From positions 41,849,618 to 41,913,617 of the forward strand of contig CM051027.1 in the NCBI GenBank assembly GCA_027627225.1: a stretch of 64,000 nt of DNA, read 5' to 3'. How positions within the stretch are numbered: the stretch's first letter is position 1; each line of letters starts with the position of its first letter. Source of the stretch: Congeria kusceri (Eukaryota > Mollusca > Bivalvia > Myida > Dreissenidae). Made by a program: the position numbers and the translations under genes. Below are positions 39,801 through 48,800 of this stretch, in pieces. The notes under the pieces are model-generated. The model saw only the letters and a program-made list of their open reading frames with translations, did no database searches and had not been told where the DNA came from.

Positions 39801-42800
39801 TTTATGGGAAGCTTCATTACTAAGAGGAGGTATGCATACTACCGCTTCCATGATTTGTCTCAGAGTTATGGGACTTTGAACAATTCTTATCCGGGCTATT
39901 TCTCAGCAACTACACGCCAGATTTCAATTATATTTCATGGGAAGCTTCATGGCCAAGAGGAGGTGTGCATATTAGCAGGATGTTCAGTGATTTTTCTTAG
40001 AGTTATGGAACTTTGAAAATTTCTATCATTTCTATTGATATTTAGTCATTCTGATATCTTAACCCTTCTCATTGCATTTATATTGCTTGACAAAGTGCAA
40101 TGGGGAGCATCCATCAGTTTTACTGATATCCTTGAATCTTTACCAAAGAAAGCTCCTTTGATGGGCGTATCTTTGTGACAATGGCACTCATGTTGTACTT
40201 TGAAAATTCAGGTTAACTTTGCGAGCAACAACTCCATATCTCTATATCTACTACAGATATTCAATTGAAACTTTACACATGCCCTCAGGTTTATTATGCT
40301 CCCAGAAACATTTTCGGGGGAGCATATACTTGCTGCTTTGTCTGTCCGTCCATACGTCCTTCCATCTTGTTTTCTTGTCCAGAGTATTACTCAGCAACTA
40401 CTGACCAGAATTCAATGAAACTTCATGGGAATCTTCATTACCAAGAGGTGTGCACTGAACCTTTAATGATTTTTCTCAGAGTTATGGGACTTTGAAAGAT
40501 TTCTAAAATGTACATTTAGTGCACAATTCTTGTCCGGTCTATTTATACGCAACTGCTGGTCTGAATTCAATAAAACTTTATAGGAAGCTTCATTACCAAG
40601 AGAAGGTGTGCACTGAACCAGAGCATACGGCTTCAATGATTTTTCTCAGAGTTATGGCACTTTGAAGATTTCTGAAGTAAGCATTTAAAACACAATTCTT
40701 GTCCAGTCTATTTCTGCGCAACTACTGGCTGGAATTCAATGAAACTTTATAGGAAGCTTCATTACCCAGAGGAGGTGTGCACTAAACCAGAACGTTCCAC
40801 TTCAATGATTTTTCTAAGTGTGATGAGTCTTTGAAGATATCTGAATTACGTATTTAGTGCACAATTCTTGTCCAATCTATTTCTACACAACTACTGGCCA
40901 GATTTTAATTAAACTTAATGGGAAGCTTAATACCAAGAGGAGGTGTGCACTAAATCAGGACATTCTGCTTCAATAATTTTTCTAAGAGTTGTGGGACTTT
41001 GAAGATTTCTGAAATTAGAATATAGTGTACAATTCTTGTCCGGGCTTTTTCTCTGCAACTACTGGCCAGAATACAATGAAACTGTATGTAATGTGATGCT
41101 TCATTATAAAAATGAGGTGTGCACAGTACAGGACGTTCCTTTTCAGTGATTTTCATTGGACTTTGAAGGTTGCTGAAATTAGTGTGTAGTGTGCAAATCT
41201 TGCCTGGACTGTTTCTCAGCAACTACTAGCCAGAATTCAATGAAACTTTATGGAAAGCTTCATTACCATGAGGAGGTGTTCACTGTACCAAGATGCTCTG
41301 CTTCAATGATTTTTCTTACAGTTATGGGACTTTGCTGAAATTATATATAGCACACAATTCTTGTCTGGACTCTGCTCTTCTGATTGCATTCTCATTACTT
41401 GGCAAAGCGCATTGGGGAGCATCCATCAGTTCACTGGTATCCTTGTTATATAAGGTCACTGGCCAAGACCCATAACTGTGGCCAGTATTTTAGCAGAATT
41501 ATGCCCCTTTTTGTACTTAGAAAAGTCTGGTTAAGGTTTGAGTGCGAGAGAAAATTCAAGTTAAGGTTTGCGTGCGACAAGTATATATCTCTGTAACTAC
41601 TACAGATATTCAATTGAAACTTCACACATGTCTTCATGGTCATAATCTAAAGTCACTGGCCTTTTTTGTACTTAAAAATATTCAGGTTAAAGTTTGTGTG
41701 CAAGTGCATATCTCTTAACTACTACAGATATTCATTTGAAATTTCATGATTTCATTGCTATTATGTAAGGTCACAATATATATGCTATCAAAGCGGAGTG
41801 AATAATCGAGCGTGCCGTCCTGAGACAGCTCTTGTTTTCATTAGTCTTAGTCAGGTTGTAGTCAGTCCATGAAATCAAGGTTAGATACCAGTAAATCATT
41901 GTGTATCCCTCCGTGGTCCATTTGAAAGTAGTGCCTATTACTAAAGAGTTCCTTTTAACTTCTGGTATAAAAGCCATTTAGCAATCTCAGACATGCCTTT
42001 TGTGGTTATTACTTATATCCCATGCGTGAGGCTAACTTGAAAGGTGAACTTTTGGGGTGTTTTTACTGTGGTATGGGGCTTTTATCGAAATATGACTGCC
42101 GAAACCCTGTCTTCTACCGGTATCTGCATTCAGGCGAGAGGCATTTTCTTAGAAGTAACATGACATATCTCTTTTATTGCAATTTTTGGAAGAGGAAAGA
42201 TTTTATCTTGAAATTGATACCATGCTTGCACAATCTGAAATAAAGGAACAGCTAGAAAAATGCTTGGAAAGTTCGCCATTTTATAATGGGACCCTATGGG
42301 AATTGGAATTACTGGTATCTAACCTCTATGTTATGGTAAAATGATTTTCTGTAATAAAAATTAGATCGCATGACATAAATGCCTATCAACCAACCAAGTT
42401 GTTTTTACTCTCTTGTATCATGTCTCATCACATTGAACTAGGTGAACTATATAGGGCCATCTTGGCCCTCTTGTTTCCTTTATAGCTCTATCGAAAACTT
42501 TAAACTCTTCTTGTCAGAAACCACTGGCTGAATTTCTAAATCATCTTACAGAAATGTTCTTGTGTGGACCACTAAAACTCTAATACTCTTCAACTTTGTG
42601 CTCACCTGAGCACAAAGTGCTCAAGGGTGACCTAATCTGGTCACAGTCCGGCTTCGTAGTCCGGTGTCGTTGTCAACAATTTACTAAAACAACTTCTCTG
42701 AAACCGCAGGGCAGTTTTTAATCAAACTTCGCATGAATGTTCCTGGGGTGGTGGTCCTTTAACAAATTTCTTTTCATTTGAATATATGGAAATTTCTGGT

Positions 42801-45800
42801 TGCCATGGCAACAAAAAGCTTAAAAAAACTGGAAAACTTTTTAAAAATCTTCATATCAGAAACCACTGGCATAATTTGAAAATTGTTATACCCCCACAAT
42901 CAAAGTTTGGTGGTGGGGGGTGGTATATAGGAGTGAGCTTGTCAGACCTCTGTTGGTTTTCATTGTTTCTGGACAATAACTCAAGAAAGGCTTGACATAT
43001 TTAAATAATTGTTGGTACACATGTGTACATGTATCATCTTAAAATACAGGTCAGGTTCGACTTTGGTTACAAACCACTAAATATTGACATAGTTATGGTC
43101 CCTTTTCAGCTAAAATTTCCTAAAAACATGGTTTCCGCACGAAAACTCAAGAAAGGCTTGACATATTCAAATAATTTTTGGTACACATGTGTAACGTCAT
43201 AAAATACAGGTCAAGTTTGACTTGGTTACAAACCACTAATTGTTGGCAGAGTTATGACCCCTTTTCAACTTAAATTCCCTAACAACATGGTTTCTGGACG
43301 ATAACTCAAGAAAGGCTTAACATATTCAAATAATTTTTGGAACACATGTTTATGATGATAAAATACATGTCAAGCTCGACTTTGGTTACAAACTGCTTAA
43401 TGTTGACAGAGTTATGAATTAAATTCCTTAAAAACATGGTTTCCGGACAATAACTCATGAAAGGCTTTACATATTTAAATTATTTTAGGTACATCATAAC
43501 ATCATACAATACAGGTCAAGTTCGACTTTAGTTATAAACCCCTTAAGAGAGCTATGGCCCCTATTGAACTTCATTTTTTTTTTCAAACTTCACTGTTTCC
43601 AGTTGATAACTCATGAAAGGCTTATTCTGCTTGGTAATGAATCATGTGTAAACTATGGTCATACACAATACTCACAATTCTGACGTCAAAATGTAAATAT
43701 GGAAAGGGCCAAACACGACCCTCATTATAAATTGATTTTTATCTCTTAAATATCTTAAATGCGTACACTCTTTTCCAATTATATACACCCTGTTTTAACC
43801 ATTATTACATGCTAGTATCATAATTTCAGATTTTTAGCTCACCTGAGCCCAACGTGCTCATGGTGAGGATTTTAGGATCGCCTTTTGTCTGTCGTCCGTC
43901 GTGCGTTGTCGGTTGTGTGTCAACATTTTCATTGAAAGAACATCTCCTCCTTAACCGCTAGGCAGATTTTCACCAAACTTCACAGGAATGATCCTTGGGT
44001 GACCCTCTTTCAAAATTGTTCAAATTGTACCGGTCCACTGCATATGTAGGTCACCAGAGCTAAAAATAGATTTAAAGACTGAAAACTTCAAAAATCTTCT
44101 CAGAAAACACAAGGCTTGGAGCTTTCATATTTGATATGTGACATCCTCTAGTGGTCCTCTACAAAGGTTGTTCAAATGATGCCCCTGGGGTCAAAACTTA
44201 CCATGCCCCAGGGGTCACATGGTTTGTATAGACTTGTATAGCAAAATGACTTTAAAAACCTTCTTCTCTGGAACTTCAAGGCCTAGTGATCTCATATTTG
44301 GTATGTAACATTGTATAGTGGTCCTCTACAAAGATTATTAATATGATGCCCCTGTGGTCAAAACTGGGCACACCCCGGGGGTCACATGGTTTATATAGAC
44401 TTAAATAGCAAAATGAGGTTTCATATTTGGAATGTAACGTTGTATAGTGGTCCTCTACAAAGATTGTTCAAATCATGCCCCTGGGGTCAAAACTGGTAAC
44501 ACCCCATGGTTCACATGGTTTATATAGACTTAAATAGCAAAATGACTTAAAAAATCTCCTCTGAAACCACAAGGCCCAGAGGTTTCATACTTGGTATGTA
44601 ACATTGTATAGTGTCCTCTACAAAGATTGTTCAAATGATGCCCCTGGGGTCAAAGCTGGCCACACACCAGGGGTCACATGGTTTATATAGACTTAAATAG
44701 CAAAATGACTTAAAAAATCTTCTCTGAAACCGCAAGGCCCAGAGGTTTCATATTTGGTGTGTATTGTTGTATAGTGGTCCTCCACAAAGATTGTTCAAAT
44801 GATGCCCCTGGGGTCAAAACTAGCCACACCCCGGGGCTCACATTGTTGATATAGATGTAAATGGCAAAATGATTTTAAAATTGTTCTCCTCTGAAACCAC
44901 AAGGCCCAGACGTTAACTTGGTTGGAAACATTATATCGAGACCTTGATTGGGATTGCATTTGGGGTGGGTGGGGTCAAGGTCAAGGTCACTGGTAATATA
45001 AATAGAAAAATGGTTTCCGCTCAATAACTTGAGAACGCATTGAGATATTTTAATGAAACTTAATACATAGATACCTTAAATCGAGACCTCGCTTGGGATT
45101 GCATATGTGGTGGGTGGGGTCAAGGTCACTGTTACTAAAAATAGAAAAACAGTTTATGCTCAATAACTTGAAAACACATTGAGATATTTCAATGCAACTT
45201 AATACATAGATACCTTATATTGAGACCTCAATTGGGATTGCATATGGGGTGGGTGGGGTCAAGGTCAAGGTCACTGTTTCTAAAAATAGAGAAATGGTTT
45301 CCGCTCAATATCTTCAGAACCAATTGAGCTATTTTAATGAAACTCAGTACATGAATACCTTATATCGACAGCTTGCTTGGGATTGCATATGGGGTGGGTG
45401 GGGTTAAGGTCACTGTTACTGAAAATAGAAAAACGGTTTACGCTTAATAACTTCATCAACATTGAAATATTTTAATGAAACTTAATACTTAGATACCTTA
45501 TATTGAGACCTCGTTTTGGATTACGTATGGAGTGGGTGGGGTCAAGGTCACCATTACTAAAATTAGACTACACATTTTTGTGCTGACTTGAATGCATTTG
45601 GTTTCAAAAATTTGGTTTTCGGAAATTTCCACGTTTTTTGTTATTGGTATGTAACATTGTATAGTGGTCCTTTACAAAGATTGTTCAAATGATGCCCCTG
45701 GGGTAATAAATGGCCAGGCCCTGAGGGTCGCATAGTTTATATAGATTTAAATAGCAAAATGACTTTAAAAATCTTCTCCTCTGAAACCGCAAGGCGCAGT

Positions 45801-48800
45801 GGTTTCATATTGGGTATGTAATATTGTATAGTGGTCCTCTACAAATATTATTTAAATTATACCCCTGGGGTAGAAAGTGGCCACGCCATGTGGGTCATAT
45901 GGTTTATATAGACTATATAAATCTTCTCCTGAAACTGCAAGGCCCAGATCTTTATACACAGGTAAGTGCTTTAGTGCCGTTTGGCCCTCTTGTTATAAGC
46001 CATTATGATGCCTGTAACTCAGGTGAGCGACCTAGGGCCATCGTGGCACGATGGCCCTCTTGTTATAAAAAATTGCCCCCCTTGAGGCCCTTTTTCGGTG
46101 CCATAGTCCCTTTAAAATCATTTTGATGCATGAAAAAACATGGCTGCCAGGGGGCGGGTCAGTTTTCCTTATTTGGCAATATTGGAAACTTTAAAATCTT
46201 CCTATCTGAAACCACAGGCTGGATTTCAAAATCATTTCACAGAAATGTTCCTTGGGTGACCATCTACTGTATAGCGCAGTATTTCTGCAGTGTAAAAGGT
46301 TTGCATTTTTCAGTGTTTTGTATTTGCAGAGTCATAAATTGCCGTAATTGGCACCAACCGCCAGAATGAAATCATTACCAATATATTTGCACCTACTTTT
46401 GTTATGATAATAATGGCAAGAAAAGGTGTGATACTGGTGTAGCAGTTTGGTTTTGTCACGGTCAGATAGGATAGTTTTAACAATTTTTTTTAAAAGTCAC
46501 TATAAACTTGCTGTTATTTTCAGGAGACATTTTATGCTTATCGTTCCTCATAGTCTGCCCCAGTTGAGATAAAATATTTAACAAAAAATAGTTTCATAAA
46601 ACATTCCTGAAATGTTCACTTTCTGTTACTGATTTTCAACAGAATGCTATAAGCACTCTATTTGATGAAGTTTTTATTATATAAAGATTTTTATTGGCGG
46701 TGTTTATATTGAAAACTTTGAAAATCTTCTTATGGCCGCCAGTCCTTAAAAAAAAAAAAAAAATCTAAAAAAACATGGCTCTCAGTTGTATATTGATGTC
46801 CGTTGTCAACGTTTTACATCAAACATCTTGGAACACGTTTTTAAATGTTTACGAGCCATTGTGATTTATTAAACTTGGGTGAGCGTCCCAGGGCCATCTT
46901 GGCCCTATTGTTTTTTTTTGTTAAAAAGTATGGTCACTATTGTGTGGGGTTACTTCCTTGTTGTGGGATGTGTCACTGTGACATTGCTTACCGTCAGGTG
47001 AACGACCCTTTGACCGCCTTGTTTTAATTGGTTAATATAGATTTTTCTGTTAGATAAAAATCCATGTACAAGGCTGTGCTTCATGGTGTTTGATTTCAAC
47101 TTAGGAATGCAGTCAACTGTAATGCAATTTTACCAATCAGTGCATAAATTGTGATTATGTATAACAAGAAATGTCTATAGAAAAGACAATCGGCATAGAA
47201 ATTAATATTAAGATGTATTTTGTTTGCCCTAAATATAATACAAGAGGACCAAGGACTTCACGGACCCCATATTTTTCGTTCCCTACTAAGGAGACTTCTC
47301 GGATCCCAGATTTTGCGGTCCCTACTAAGGAGACTTCTCGGACACTAGATTTTTCTGACACAATAAGAAAACGTATCGGCCCCCAAAATTAATTTGAGAT
47401 AAACTCAATAATTATTAATATCTGTACCGTGAATAAACCGATCATATACCGCCCCATGTTTTCACCAGTGATACATGAATAAGCTAAATACTACTAATTT
47501 ACGTAAACATAATTGATACATGAATTTGTCAGAAAATAATAGCGGGAATGAATGAGCAGTAAGTTTAGGAATTCCCCATTTATTGCAATTCTCGGGTTTA
47601 GGATCCTCCAGACGCTAATTGATGCGTTTGTATTAACACAGCTTTACCGCTCGCTATTTTTAGAATGCTTCTCCTGCTGGAGTTGTACTCGCAAGAATTA
47701 ATTCACTGGGACAACAGTCGGTTACAGCGTTCAATAATATTTTTACACAATGATAAAATAATAGGAAATATAAGCTCAATCAAATTTGCTAATATTTGTT
47801 TTGCTTATTTATCAGAAAAATACCAGAAATTTGCCACTTTATATTTTGTGCTTGCGAGCTCAACAGGCACCAATGTACGTTGTGACCGACTGTCGTCCCC
47901 GTGTATTGTAGCATCGTAATTGCTATTTATAGAGCGCGCCATTTATGTAGGTTTAACGATATAGTTATTTCATTATGTGAATGAATATAACATTCTGATC
48001 ATGACATACAATGAGTAAAATTGTTCATAATTATGTTCATTTCTAGAGTGTATGTCGAAGACACGTTTATAACTTTATTTTAACAGTTTATATAAACAAT
48101 TAAGTAAATTTTAATCCACAAAAATATGAAACAGTTATTGGTAGACATCAAACCATTGTTGTAAGTTTGCATTCCCTAAATTTAGGAAATTTGCCCAATT
48201 CTATTGGCATTCAGTTTTCCAGCTGCATAAAATTATTGCAAGAAATCTAGGTCAAAAGTGATATTAGACAGCTACGCCGAAAAATCATGAAAACGTTGAC
48301 ATGCAATTTTTTGTCTCATATGAGAAATTTTCCTGAAAAATAACTTCTGCAACACATGTGAAAATGATCTGGTCATAATCTGCATTTAATTTTCAAATAA
48401 AATGGTTAAGGACATTATACCGAACGTGTTCTTAAGTGAATCATTTTACTAGAATACAATCTGATGAAAGCCATGTAAAATTTAGGAAGTTACCAATTTG
48501 TAACAGTATGAAAATGAGAAGACAGATTTAACATATTTCTGGATTGTAAATCTTTTGTCATTCACAACTAAATGTGCATATTATAGGTTTGTCTAAGAGG
48601 AATAGCAGATCGTGTCAATCTGGGATTGATACCCAGCTCAGAAGAAGGCTGGTGGGAGGCATGTGCAGCTCTCAAGCCCTCAGGTGGTGTCTTACACATT
48701 CATCACAATATCAACACCAGCACTGTTTGCCAGACAGGATTCAATTCAGCAGGAAATGTCAGCAGTTGTGGTTCAACAATCTCTACCTCATTCTCTGCTG

